This document shows positions 30,755-38,530 of a stretch of 64,000 bases of DNA, one piece after another (within the stretch, counting starts at the first letter, position 1; every line of letters begins with the position of its first letter). Both the position numbers and the translations under genes were made by a program. Source of the DNA: a virus; the IMG/VR virus record IMGVR_UViG_3300037493_003022, positions 49,046-113,045 of that record. The stretch is one strand, 5' to 3'. The notes beneath the pieces are model-generated. The model ran no database searches. It was not told the DNA's origin and worked only from the letters and a program-made list of their open reading frames with translations.

Positions 30755-31075
30755 TTAGGAGAGAACGTGCGAGGAAGAGGGGTGCTCAAGAACTTCTAGT
30801 TCATCACCGGCTTGGAAAGGGAGCGACTCAGTATCGAATCGAATCTCTTCCTTCAGAGGATTGTTTCCACCCGAGGAATACTCTTTCCACATTCGTTTCT
30901 TTTTGAGATCTCCGACAAGGATAACTGCGATTGTCGATCGCTTATTTAAGCGAGGTCTGCCGAGAACAAGCTTTGTGCCAGGGTCGTAATCAGAAGCCTT
31001 CAGGATTACGTAATCCCAAACATTCAACCCGTCATTGAAAGTTCCATCCGGTTGTACTACCCAGCGGTAACCCAT
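30755..31075 (-). CDS. hypothetical protein
   Basis: A 106-residue beta-rich protein (YRWVVQPDGTFNDG; WDYVILKASDYDPGTKLVL) with a GGAGATG site. Basic centre (DLKKKRMWKEY). No family is recognised. Confidence 0.45.
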   Translation of the reverse strand: MGYRWVVQPDGTFNDGLNVWDYVILKASDYDPGTKLVLGRPRLNKRSTIAVILVGDLKKKRMWKEYSSGGNNPLKEEIRFDTESLPFQAGDELEVLEHPSSSHVLS

Positions 31076-31141
31076 GAAACATCTCCAGTCTTCGACTTAC
31101 AGACCGCTAACCACAAAGCTTTTTACTTTTTCGGCTCTATC

Positions 31142-31462
31142 TCAGTTGTAGAGAATGGGAGCCTTGGAAGTAGGGAATGCGATAACATTGCCCTCATATA
31201 CCATCGGAACAGGCTCATGGAAAGAACTAAGAGACTCTCTAACTAAAGAATCGAACTCGACCGGGGAAATTTGGCAGGCACTTGCGGAATAAACTTTCAT
31301 GCTAATCAGCAGTTGGCCCAGGGCGTCTTTGAATTCTTCTTTCGAGAGCTTCTTGGACATGTGGGTGTGCGACTCGGAGTCACCGTCACAACTCTTTTTG
31401 TACGTGAAGGTAGCGGACAGATCTTCAGATTGAGTATTCTTGCTGCGACAATGCTCACACAT
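31142..31462 (-). CDS. hypothetical protein
   Basis: A 106-residue protein starting MCEHCRSKN, overlapping the HTH gene by eight bases. A helical middle (LSKEEFKDALGQLLISM) and no recognised domain. Function unknown. Confidence 0.45.
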   Translation of the reverse strand: MCEHCRSKNTQSEDLSATFTYKKSCDGDSESHTHMSKKLSKEEFKDALGQLLISMKVYSASACQISPVEFDSLVRESLSSFHEPVPMVYEGNVIAFPTSKAPILYN

Positions 31463-31979
31463 TCCGTTTCTCTCTTTCTATGTCTGCGATTCGTCGAATC
31501 GTCTCATTGCAGACACCCATTAGTTCCGCAATGGTCTGATGAGTCCAGCCTCGGCTTAGCAGGCGCTGAACTTTCTTTCTATCAGCGTCGCAAAGCTTAA
31601 CCTGAACTTGTTTTTCGATGGATTCTTTTTTGACGGAGTGGACAAGGCGATTCACTTTTGCTCTGGACATGCCAAGAAGAGCTGCAATAGACCTTTCGGA
31701 TTTACCGAAACGCTTCAATTGCCGGGCTTGCTCTATCTCTTCTTCTGTAATGCTGCCTGGAGATCGGCGGGGCTTAGACCAGCCCAGTTGGTCGAGGGTC
31801 TCTACATCGTAGACACCTACTGGGCGTCCGTGGTGGTCTAGTTCAACTGCGACTAAACTATCTTTTCGCCCTTCAATGCCAAAAATAACTACTGGTCCGA
31901 TGTCTTCATGGCGTCTGTGTTCCCCCGGAAAGAAATCTATATGTTTTTTGCCATCCGGGACAAACGTGGTCGAGTTCAT
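31455..31979 (-). CDS. DNA-binding protein with two helix-turn-helix motifs
   Basis: A 174-residue protein starting MNSTTFVPDGKK after a GGAGG site. Residues 10-65 form a small beta domain (HEDIGPVVIFGIEG). Two resolvase-type HTH motifs follow: GKSERSIAALLGMSRAKVNR (about residues 93-112) and GWTHQTIAELMGVCNETIRR (about 146-165). The pair resembles the HTH repeats of transposases and ParB-like regulators but no catalytic domain is present. Probably a regulator of phage transcription. Confidence 0.65.
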   Translation of the reverse strand: MNSTTFVPDGKKHIDFFPGEHRRHEDIGPVVIFGIEGRKDSLVAVELDHHGRPVGVYDVETLDQLGWSKPRRSPGSITEEEIEQARQLKRFGKSERSIAALLGMSRAKVNRLVHSVKKESIEKQVQVKLCDADRKKVQRLLSRGWTHQTIAELMGVCNETIRRIADIEREKRNV

Positions 31980-32112
31980 CAAATGCCTCCAATAAACACC
32001 AACGAGTCTCTTCTGTCTCGTTATCATAAAGATGGCGAGAAGCCATCGCCACAGCCCAGAGGGCTCGTTCTCTGGAGAGGGCCTTCTCACTGCCTGGAGG
32101 GTTCTGGCTCAC
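31906..32112 (-). CDS. hypothetical protein with GTG start
   Basis: A 68-residue frame whose GTG overlaps the stop of the MazG-like gene (GTGA). Natural composition (LWAVAMASRHLYDNETEETR). It overlaps the HTH gene by 74 bases in another frame, which is unusual here, so either this end or the HTH start may be misjudged. Confidence 0.4.
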   Translation of the reverse strand: MSQNPPGSEKALSRERALWAVAMASRHLYDNETEETRWCLLEAFDELDHVCPGWQKTYRFLSGGTQTP

Positions 32113-32717
32113 TTGGAGTATGCTTCCTTCTCAGAAACTAAATCACGAGTGATCGCTCTCGATTCAGAGAATTTATCGCCGTAACGAGCTTGGAGCTTGG
32201 CGATGTTCTTATCGAGAACTTCTTCCACTGTAATGCACATCGCCGCACAGCACAAAAGAACGCTGTCGTAGTAGCCGGAAAGAACGTCGCGAACCAGCTC
32301 ATGGTCCAGCTCTTTCCCATAGAAGATATGGGCCTTAACCATGTCGCAGAAGGTGGAGCTGTAAAGACAGAGCTTCAGGCAGCCGTCCTCCAGAATCATT
32401 TGGCTGATACTCATATCAATGATTTCGGGGGTCTGACCACCAAAGTCAGACATGTCTGCGAATCCGCAAGAGCAAGCGAGATTCAAAAACCAGCAGCAGT
32501 CTCCAAGCTCGGCAACGACTCCCTGGAAGGTCTCGAGAGGCCAGTCGGCCATAGCCTCGAAGCCGACGATCTCCAAAACCTCTCCTGCTTCTGAGGACAT
32601 CCCAAGAGCTGCATGGAGGGTATCAACACTGGAAAAGGAGGACATCCTCTGCTTGATGGCGGGGTAGTCTCCTGCGGCAGTTCGCAATGCGAGAGGGGAA
32701 TACTCTTTCGGTGTCAT
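32109..32717 (-). CDS. MazG-like nucleotide pyrophosphohydrolase
   Basis: A 202-residue all-alpha NTP pyrophosphatase. The metal-binding pattern is visible: MSSEAGEVLEIV (ExxE) and AELGDCCWFLN (ExxD), with the late N-terminal helix HAALG and the closing KLQARYGDKFSES typical of MazG-like/phage-type enzymes. It is longer than stand-alone MazG-like proteins because of an insertion at residues 95-160. Such enzymes cleave (d)NTPs or alarmones to monophosphates and could shape the nucleotide pool, relevant to modified guanine use. Substrate not determined. Confidence 0.75.
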   Translation of the reverse strand: MTPKEYSPLALRTAAGDYPAIKQRMSSFSSVDTLHAALGMSSEAGEVLEIVGFEAMADWPLETFQGVVAELGDCCWFLNLACSCGFADMSDFGGQTPEIIDMSISQMILEDGCLKLCLYSSTFCDMVKAHIFYGKELDHELVRDVLSGYYDSVLLCCAAMCITVEEVLDKNIAKLQARYGDKFSESRAITRDLVSEKEAYSK

Positions 32718-32718
32718 G

Positions 32719-33072
32719 TCATTCTCCTGTTAGTGCGTGGTAAGCGACTTCTGCGGCGCCTTGTCGTTTACTCCGCGGATCGTTTTCGTGATAGGTGGAA
32801 TCCTTAACTGTCCCAATGCCTCTGCATAAACGACAACGATGAACGAATTCCTCCCTTCCAGAAGGAAGCGTCCTAATTACATACGGAAAATTGAATGTCT
32901 TTATGGTGCGGTCGCCCTTCCAGATAGGATAGAATCTTCCCGACCCGCCGCAAACCCTGCACTCGCCTTCAATTTTCTGACTCACAGGATGGACAAATTT
33001 TCCTGTCCCATTGCATTTTTTGCATGGATATGAAAATGCACCCTCTCCATTACATTGCGGACATGTTGCCAC
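32719..33072 (-). CDS. DnaJ-type zinc finger protein without J domain
   Basis: A 117-residue protein with four CxxCxGxG-like repeats: CPQCNGEG, CKKCNGTG, CRVCGGSG and CRLCRGIG, the order of the DnaJ central zinc domain. No J domain or HPD is present. Such stand-alone modules occur in phages and may bind unfolded protein or host chaperone partners. One base separates it from the MazG-like gene. Confidence 0.7.
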   Translation of the reverse strand: MATCPQCNGEGAFSYPCKKCNGTGKFVHPVSQKIEGECRVCGGSGRFYPIWKGDRTIKTFNFPYVIRTLPSGREEFVHRCRLCRGIGTVKDSTYHENDPRSKRQGAAEVAYHALTGE

Positions 33073-33108
33073 GATTCCTCCTCTACCAAACTTAGTTAAC
33101 GAGTGGAA

Positions 33109-33306
33109 CTACGCCGAAAGGCGCGGGGAAGTTTTCTTGAGCCGCTTCGAGTGAACGGTAATAGAACCGCACACAATGCACATCTCAACATCTATCCCCT
33201 CGGCGAAAGATTCCACTTTCCATTCATAACCACAGGCACACTGAACGGTGTGTCGAGGATCGTGAGTTTTGGTGGCTTCTACTGTCTGTCCGGTTTCGGT
33301 ACTCAT
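33109..33306 (-). CDS. small zinc-ribbon protein
   Basis: A 65-residue protein with CACGYEWKVE and MCIVCGSI knuckles, a typical two-pair ribbon, and a basic C-terminus (HSKRLKKTSPR). Probably nucleic-acid binding; function unknown. Confidence 0.5.
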   Translation of the reverse strand: MSTETGQTVEATKTHDPRHTVQCACGYEWKVESFAEGIDVEMCIVCGSITVHSKRLKKTSPRLSA

Positions 33307-33358
33307 TGTGTACCTCCTGCTTTGATAGTAGGCAACCTCTCACGAATTTCAAGGGCTG

Positions 33359-33547
33359 TCAAACCGTTTTTAACTTCCTGAGAGACAAAACAGACACAAT
33401 CACAGTCTCTACCCGGTGGGAATCTTCGTCAACCCGAGTAACAGAAACCACCTTGTTTGGGTGGAAGCGTTTGACTACGTAAACAGGACTACTTGGATGA
33501 ATTTGAACGCTTTCTCCTACTAGGAACAGGTGCTTCGACAACTTCAA
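33359..33547 (-). CDS. hypothetical protein with TTG start
   Basis: A 62-residue beta-rich protein (LFLVGESVQIHPSSPVYVV) that I start at a TTG because an AAAGGAG site lies six bases before it. It overlaps the preceding gene end by 59 bases. Alternative starts are further upstream in an unlikely Arg/Ser-rich stretch. Function unknown. Confidence 0.4.
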   Translation of the reverse strand: MKLSKHLFLVGESVQIHPSSPVYVVKRFHPNKVVSVTRVDEDSHRVETVIVSVLSLRKLKTV

Positions 33548-33755
33548 CTGCCTTCTCCTTTGGTTTTCGATAGTAGAATCCGAACGAAGACAGAGTTGCT
33601 TTCGTGAGAACGACCGCATTGCTATCGGAAGGCTCTAGGGTAACTAGAAGTCCGTCGTCAGCGATAGTCTGAAGTCCCCAGCCATCAGCAGTTCCTTTCT
33701 TCTTTTTGTATGGAAGAACTTTACGGTCTCCTTGTTTAACAGCTTCAACTCTCAT
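33489..33755 (-). CDS. hypothetical protein
   Basis: An 88-residue protein with an AAGGAGG site. Basic N-terminus (KVLPYKKKKGTADGWG), beta core and a Lys/Arg/Ser tail. Function unknown. Confidence 0.5.
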   Translation of the reverse strand: MRVEAVKQGDRKVLPYKKKKGTADGWGLQTIADDGLLVTLEPSDSNAVVLTKATLSSFGFYYRKPKEKAVEVVEAPVPSRRKRSNSSK

Positions 33756-33764
33756 GATGCCTCC

Positions 33765-34094
33765 TTATCTAGTTATAGTCTCAGAAGAGACAATATCGAA
33801 TCCCCGCTCCCAGAAGTGGTTTACGAACACATCGAACTTGGGATCCTCCGAGCAGGAGAAAAAATCGATAAGAGCTTCGTTCTTTTCTGGCCAACTATGG
33901 AGAGTGCTGTGTGATTCTGAAAGCAAAACAGCCGTGGTAAATCCATGCGGGTAGAACTGGTGCTTAGAAACCTGGAGAAGATGCGCTCCAGACTTATGAA
34001 GAGCCTCTATGAGAGTATTCTCCAACAGGAGATTATCGTACATCCTCACTGAATTTCGGCAGGAGACTTTCAAGATCAAATGCTGGTAGCTCAT
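33765..34094 (-). CDS. speD: S-adenosylmethionine decarboxylase proenzyme (SpeD/SpeH-like)
   Basis: A 109-residue prokaryotic-type AdoMet decarboxylase. The self-cleavage site is clear: LSESHSTLHSWPEK matches the family SESHxSxHTWPE, where the Ser after Glu becomes the pyruvoyl cofactor. LIDFFSC matches the D-x-F-T-C segment with the catalytic cysteine. Length fits the short bacterial form. The enzyme makes decarboxylated SAM for spermidine synthesis, and polyamines neutralise packaged DNA. No aminopropyltransferase gene is visible. A GAGGAGGATACCA site precedes the ATG. Confidence 0.82.
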   Translation of the reverse strand: MSYQHLILKVSCRNSVRMYDNLLLENTLIEALHKSGAHLLQVSKHQFYPHGFTTAVLLSESHSTLHSWPEKNEALIDFFSCSEDPKFDVFVNHFWERGFDIVSSETITR

Positions 34095-34296
34095 TGGTAT
34101 CCTCCTCTCTGATTTTTATAGGAAGCGCACTGGGAGTAGCGAGGGAACAAGTACCTCGAAGTGTAGGAGGACTTCCTAGGTCCCAGTCGGGAGGAAGAAT
34201 ACTGTTCTCGATAGCTCGAAGAGTCTCGATAGACCCCTTGATATCTCGGAGCTTCTGTTTGAAGTTCTTCTTACTAGAAATTTTCCGTCTGCCCAT
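34033..34296 (-). CDS. hypothetical basic protein
   Basis: An 87-residue protein, basic N-terminal half (GRRKISSKKNFKQKLRDIKG) and a Pro/Leu-rich second half. It overlaps the decarboxylase by 62 bases and the membrane peptide by 23. No family is recognised. Confidence 0.4.
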   Translation of the reverse strand: MGRRKISSKKNFKQKLRDIKGSIETLRAIENSILPPDWDLGSPPTLRGTCSLATPSALPIKIREEDTNELPAFDLESLLPKFSEDVR

Positions 34297-34480
34297 TGTC
34301 TATCACTTCGCCGATGACGAAGGAGCCTCCTATTGTGACAACTTTTTTATTTCTAGCATCTGAGAACAGTCCAACTGCTAGATACAGAATGAACAGAATA
34401 GACGCCATCAGAACTAGAAGTGAGAAGGAATACAGGGGATCTTGATATGCCAGTTTCCTTCTTTGTGGTTGTTGTTTCAT
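34274..34480 (-). CDS. small membrane protein starting at a leader AUG
   Basis: A 68-residue protein with one transmembrane helix (YSFSLLVLMASILFILYLAV, residues 18-37) and a short C-terminal beta tail. The only suitable ATG is that of the promoter-leader module (MKQQPQRRK), so translation would be leaderless, unless an internal ATG (MASILF) is used. Function unknown. Confidence 0.45.
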   Translation of the reverse strand: MKQQPQRRKLAYQDPLYSFSLLVLMASILFILYLAVGLFSDARNKKVVTIGGSFVIGEVIDNGQTENF

Positions 34481-34492
34481 GATGAAAGTATA
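34478..34492 (-). promoter_or_regulatory. promoter-leader module upstream of 34274-34480
   Basis: Minus strand TTGA-TATACT (extended -10; hexamer 34492-34487), TTCATC, then ATGAAACAACAACCACAAAG. Confidence 0.6.
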
Positions 34493-34521
34493 TCAAACAA
34501 CCACAAAGAAAGAAATGGTTA

Positions 34522-34713
34522 TTAGTAATCTGCGGAAGGTAGCTTGGAACACGGATAGTGAATCGAATAGGTATCTCTAATAGAAACTACTGGATCACCA
34601 AGATCGCAATCAACTCTCACATACCGTTTCTCTGACTTCGCATCGAGGGCAATTTTGCTGCCATCTCTTGTGATAGCGAATACGATCTCTTTACCGCATT
34701 CCTTGCAGAGCAT
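34522..34713 (-). CDS. small Cys-knuckle protein
   Basis: A 63-residue protein of the phage type that begins C-x2-C-G-x-x-I (MLCKECGKEIVFAI), followed by a TRDGSKIALDAK strand and a closing HYPCSKLP. It shares a base with the stop of the gene upstream. Function unknown. Confidence 0.55.
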   Translation of the reverse strand: MLCKECGKEIVFAITRDGSKIALDAKSEKRYVRVDCDLGDPVVSIRDTYSIHYPCSKLPSADY

Positions 34714-35093
34714 CAGGACGCCGGGGTGATGGTGACCTTGTCGTCTTTGAGAGTCACGTTCGACATCTCATTGGCGAAGCGAGTCAGAGCGCTGATAACC
34801 TGCTCCTCGGACACGCCCGGACGCTCGGCGACGATGTGGGCAACCACATCAGCGACCTTCACGTTCTTCTTGCCTTCGAGGTACTTGGCGATGATCGGCT
34901 TGATGCGGAAGCGCTGCGGGCCTTCCTTCTTGATGCCGACCTTCTTGCGCAGGTCCTTCAGCTCCACGTCGATCTGCTCCAGGCGAGCAGCGAGGGTGCT
35001 GCGCTCGGTCTCGAGCGTGCTGAGGGCGAGCTGGCCCTGCTCTTTCCAGGCGTTGTAATCGAAGGTGCTCATGTTCGTGTTCTCGTTGGTCAT
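34713..35093 (-). CDS. abundant-type protein with coiled coil and winged-helix-like end
   Basis: A 126-residue protein; start MTNENTNMSTF follows an AGGAGA site. Residues 15-45 form a coiled coil (LETERSTLAARLEQIDVELK); residues 60-126 look like a small winged-helix unit (VADVVAHIVAERPGVSEEQV). The gene has clearly GC-richer, uniform codons like the capsid gene, pointing to high expression. A nucleoid-type or virion DNA-binding role is possible. Confidence 0.55.
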   Translation of the reverse strand: MTNENTNMSTFDYNAWKEQGQLALSTLETERSTLAARLEQIDVELKDLRKKVGIKKEGPQRFRIKPIIAKYLEGKKNVKVADVVAHIVAERPGVSEEQVISALTRFANEMSNVTLKDDKVTITPAS

Positions 35094-35131
35094 TTTCATA
35101 TCTCCTGTTGTGTCGGGAAAGTCCGACGGGT

Positions 35132-35530
35132 TTACATCCAGGACAACGCCAACTGGCGCGTGAGTCCTGTGCCGATCGTGTCGGCTGTTCTACGTGCGTA
35201 AATAGTCCCACCAGCCGGGAGACCTGAAGTCACCGTCTGGAGAGTCCCATTCGTAACCACGACTCCTGTTGCGAACGAGTACCACCGAGTAGCGGCAGCC
35301 ACGTAATTCGCGGGAGTTGCTTCTGCGTCAAGCGTCTCTGCGAGAGCGTACAGAGTAACCGTAAGCGTCTCGGTGCTTGTTCCCAGCAAAGCCAAGATAA
35401 GCTTTGTAGGAACTCGGGTAACCGTATTCTTAAACGAGAAAAAATGATTCGTCAAGATGGTAGTAGGAGCTGCTACGGGATCAACGTCCGCAACACCCTG
35501 ACCGAAAGTACCAAAAGATTGAAGTCGCAT
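35132..35530 (-). CDS. Thr/Ala-rich probable virion protein
   Basis: A 132-residue protein of beta-strand character rich in Thr, Ala and Val (ILALLGTSTETLTVTLYALAE; SGLPAGGTIYARRT) and without cysteine. This composition is typical of head-fibre or decoration proteins. It stands alone between accessory genes and the transglycosylase, far from the head cluster, so the role is uncertain. Confidence 0.45.
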   Translation of the reverse strand: MRLQSFGTFGQGVADVDPVAAPTTILTNHFFSFKNTVTRVPTKLILALLGTSTETLTVTLYALAETLDAEATPANYVAAATRWYSFATGVVVTNGTLQTVTSGLPAGGTIYARRTADTIGTGLTRQLALSWM

Positions 35531-35581
35531 TCTTTTCTCTCCTCGCTGTTTCCAGCTTACAGACTCTATCTTAGCGAAAAA

Positions 35582-38521
35582 TTACTCTTCGTCAAGTGAG
35601 CTGTCGTTCAAATCGGAACTTTTCTTCGTTGAAGGCGTAACATTTATGATCCTGTTAGCCTCTCGCTCAGCCTTTGTATTCCCGGAACCGCTAGTCCCAT
35701 GACCCGTTGGTGCAAACACTGAGGCGAGCATCTTAGAGATGCTTCCAGAAGACGAAGATTTAGCTTGAATTACTAATTCTTCCTGCGCCCTTGGCTGGAA
35801 AATAACTCTCGCTTGCTGCACCATGCCTAGGAATTTCTGCATTTCGTTGGAGACGTTGGCGTCGAGAACACCGCCCTGAGCTTTCTCAAACATCACGCCA
35901 GTCATAACACGACCATACTCAGCCTCCAAGACGACTTGGATAGCTTTGTGAAGATCTGCTGTTGTTTCAAGCCGGATGTTGATGTCGTACCCACAGGGCT
36001 CCTTAGCCTTGTACCGAGGACAACGACCACTCAGAAAGCAGGTGTCGCAGTGGAGAATTTCGTGGGCTCGATCGTCGAACCGAGCATCGTCAACTAGAGC
36101 GAGTCGTCGAGATTCTGCGCGAGCGAGAGACTGCTTGCGGTCAATCAAACCCTCGGTGTTGAACACCTTCGATTTGAGAGTGAGAGCCTGGTCCTTCTCC
36201 TCTGGAGTGAGCCAGTAGCAGTTCTGCACGTTGAAGCGAATCGAATCTGCCCACTGCTTCCAGGCAAGGGCGTTCATCAAGTCTACTTCTTTTCGCTTGT
36301 CGTCCTCGATGTCCTTCCAGACGATTCCGTTTTCTTCAAGTCTGGTTTTGAATCTTCTTCTAACGTCTTTATGAGTATGGTCGTAGTAGCGAATACGACC
36401 GTTTTGGAAGACCATGGTGTTGCCAAATCGCGAACCCCCAACCCAAGTAGTGTTGTGAGCAAGAATCTCGTTTGCAATAAACCGCTCAGCACCCGGAACT
36501 TCTAAGTCATATACTTCCCTTGTTTCCAGGGGCAGGGTCTCTATCTTTATAATTTTAAGATAGTTCAACTCAGATTCATAAACACCTGGATTAAAATACT
36601 TAGTGTAATCAGTTCTTCCGACGAATTCAGTTTCGGAATCCCAAAGATCACCGCTAATCCATCTACCACGACAGTGCGCGAGGGAAGCGGGAATTCTCGA
36701 ATGGTACGGAAGTCTCTTTTCCTTTCTATAAGTGACAACTTTTCTCTTCGTAAAGAAACCTATTTTGGATTCAAACTTTTTCTTAGCTTCATTTGAAGAG
36801 ATTGTAACCCGGTAGTGTTTGGTATTAGACAAACCTTTTGAACAAGGAATGCCCATCAAAAATAAAGCTGCGAAAACTTGGTCAGATAACTCCTCGCTAA
36901 TGGAAGAAGTATACGGCTTATCACCTGCGCTACCATCAGAGCTAAAATAACCCCTCAAAACATGACATGCTTGTTCTTCACTCAAAGACCAGAACCAGCC
37001 TGGAAAGGCTTTATTTGCTGCCCCGGAAGGGAACCCCGCTGCTCGAAGCCATCGAGCAAAAGAGTGGCTTGAAAAAGAAGTGTCTCCTTGTTCATGCTCA
37101 GTTAGAACTCTGTCGAACCGACTAGCAATCAACCTTGCCAACTCGACTGGTTCTTTGTCTAAACCACAAGAGCAATTAATAGAGGTCTCGCTAGAAAAAC
37201 TCCCGTTTCCAACCCAGTAGCCTAGAAACTCTAACATCTCCTTGTCTAACTCGACACAGAGTTTTTCTGTTGGAGAATCATGCCAACGATTGTTCAGATA
37301 AGGAACGCTGTAGGAGAACTCCAACTTCTCCAAGCCCTGTCCAAGCCATTTACCTCGGCTAGGGCATACTATCCAATCACCTTCTTCAAGAAGGGATGGT
37401 TTAGTCTCTAAAAGATCTCCTTCAGGCCCCATTCTAAACAAACTGTGATCGGAAGTAACTTCAAGAGATAAACCACTGGCAACTGTAATCTTTAGGAATT
37501 CCTTCTTTACAGTATGCTTAACGACACTCCTCAAAGGAACCCATTTGGTTACATACTTGCCATCTTCTTCGACAACAGAGAGCGTCTCTGAATCGGGAGT
37601 TGCGACCCTACCCTCGAAACCCACTAATTCTTCGTTGTCCTTAAAACTATTATAGAGATCTTCTATTGAAATTCGTTCTGGGTATGGTCCTTGTTTGAAC
37701 CAAACCTTGCTAGAACCACCTACGGAAGAATCGATCGAGTACCACTTGCCGCGTATAACCACATCGGCAGCGGTAGCACCGAATCCATGAAACACGCATC
37801 CATACTCTCTACCTTTGTTGGTAATCTCGATGATGTCGGCGAGATGTTTTGGATTCCCAATCATAGCGGAACCAATCGCTATGTAAGGATACTTATCGTA
37901 CCAACCCATCTCAACTAACTGGTTCACAGATTCATTCTGAACAACGGGAACGACGGGGACGTTTGATGCAAGGAGATCGTCCTTGAACTCCTCCATTTGA
38001 TACTGAGTAAATTTCGCATGAACGTCAACCTCAGCACACCCAGCAAACAAATGTCCGATCCGTTTAAGCTCCTGATAGTAGTCCTTCGTGTACTCCTCAA
38101 CGTCCATCCCCAAATCCTTACCGCCGTTGATGGCTTGGATCAGAGAGAAACCCCCGGAATCGAGGAAAACGAAATCGAATCTACCTAGGTCTTCTGCGAT
38201 CTCCTGAACAGTTAGTTTCTTGAGCCATTTCCTAGAATAAAAGTACGAGATAAGGATGTTCCTAACACCAATTCGATACAGACCATCTCGATACTCTCGA
38301 CCATCGGCTCCAGCGAAGCAGAGCTTAATACCGAAGCATCTTCTATCCAACTGAAGTGTTCGGTCCCACTTCATGAGAAAAGAATCTAACTTAGGACTTC
38401 GGATAGTTCCCGTAGCAAGCTGCTCATCAGTCTTCCCTTCGTCATCGTTTGGGAGTTCCATATCCTCCGTTGGAATCTTTACGTTTTCAAACTGGTCGAT
38501 AGTATCGAAATCGTCTGACAT
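35582..38521 (-). CDS. dpdA: DpdA-like 7-deazaguanine transglycosylase interrupted by an intein
   Basis: A 979-residue precursor; removing the 425-residue intein leaves 554 residues. The extein has the tRNA-guanine transglycosylase fold: FVFLDSGGFSLI corresponds to the DSGGFQ active-site loop, GCAEVDVHAKF lies on the next strand, and FHGFGATAADV and YSIDS|TTWVGGSRFG follow the SVDST pattern of DpdA enzymes. A cysteine cluster near the end (HCDTCFLSGRCPRYKAKEPC) fits the zinc site. DpdA proteins swap guanine in DNA for preQ0-type bases. The preQ0 synthesis genes lie 6-9 kb upstream in the same run. Target could instead be tRNA, but the sequence is nearer DpdA. Confidence 0.78.
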   Translation of the reverse strand: MSDDFDTIDQFENVKIPTEDMELPNDDEGKTDEQLATGTIRSPKLDSFLMKWDRTLQLDRRCFGIKLCFAGADGREYRDGLYRIGVRNILISYFYSRKWLKKLTVQEIAEDLGRFDFVFLDSGGFSLIQAINGGKDLGMDVEEYTKDYYQELKRIGHLFAGCAEVDVHAKFTQYQMEEFKDDLLASNVPVVPVVQNESVNQLVEMGWYDKYPYIAIGSAMIGNPKHLADIIEITNKGREYGCVFHGFGATAADVVIRGKWYSIDSSVGGSSKVWFKQGPYPERISIEDLYNSFKDNEELVGFEGRVATPDSETLSVVEEDGKYVTKWVPLRSVVKHTVKKEFLKITVASGLSLEVTSDHSLFRMGPEGDLLETKPSLLEEGDWIVCPSRGKWLGQGLEKLEFSYSVPYLNNRWHDSPTEKLCVELDKEMLEFLGYWVGNGSFSSETSINCSCGLDKEPVELARLIASRFDRVLTEHEQGDTSFSSHSFARWLRAAGFPSGAANKAFPGWFWSLSEEQACHVLRGYFSSDGSAGDKPYTSSISEELSDQVFAALFLMGIPCSKGLSNTKHYRVTISSNEAKKKFESKIGFFTKRKVVTYRKEKRLPYHSRIPASLAHCRGRWISGDLWDSETEFVGRTDYTKYFNPGVYESELNYLKIIKIETLPLETREVYDLEVPGAERFIANEILAHNTTWVGGSRFGNTMVFQNGRIRYYDHTHKDVRRRFKTRLEENGIVWKDIEDDKRKEVDLMNALAWKQWADSIRFNVQNCYWLTPEEKDQALTLKSKVFNTEGLIDRKQSLARAESRRLALVDDARFDDRAHEILHCDTCFLSGRCPRYKAKEPCGYDINIRLETTADLHKAIQVVLEAEYGRVMTGVMFEKAQGGVLDANVSNEMQKFLGMVQQARVIFQPRAQEELVIQAKSSSSGSISKMLASVFAPTGHGTSGSGNTKAEREANRIINVTPSTKKSSDLNDSSLDEE
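36452..37726 (-). other. intein of the transglycosylase (425 residues, Ser1, LAGLIDADG)
   Basis: Residues 266-690 of the precursor. The N-terminal residue is Ser, not Cys (SVGGSSKVWF), block B is TSDHSLFRMG, blocks F/G are YDLEVPGAERFIANE with LAHN, and the next extein residue is Thr. LAGLIDADG motifs are FLGYWVGNGSF and VLRGYFSSDGSAG. The boundary is set by restoring YSIDS-TTW in the extein. It sits beside the substrate-binding SxDST loop, so the unspliced enzyme should be inactive. Confidence 0.88.
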
Positions 38522-38530
38522 ATCTTCCTC

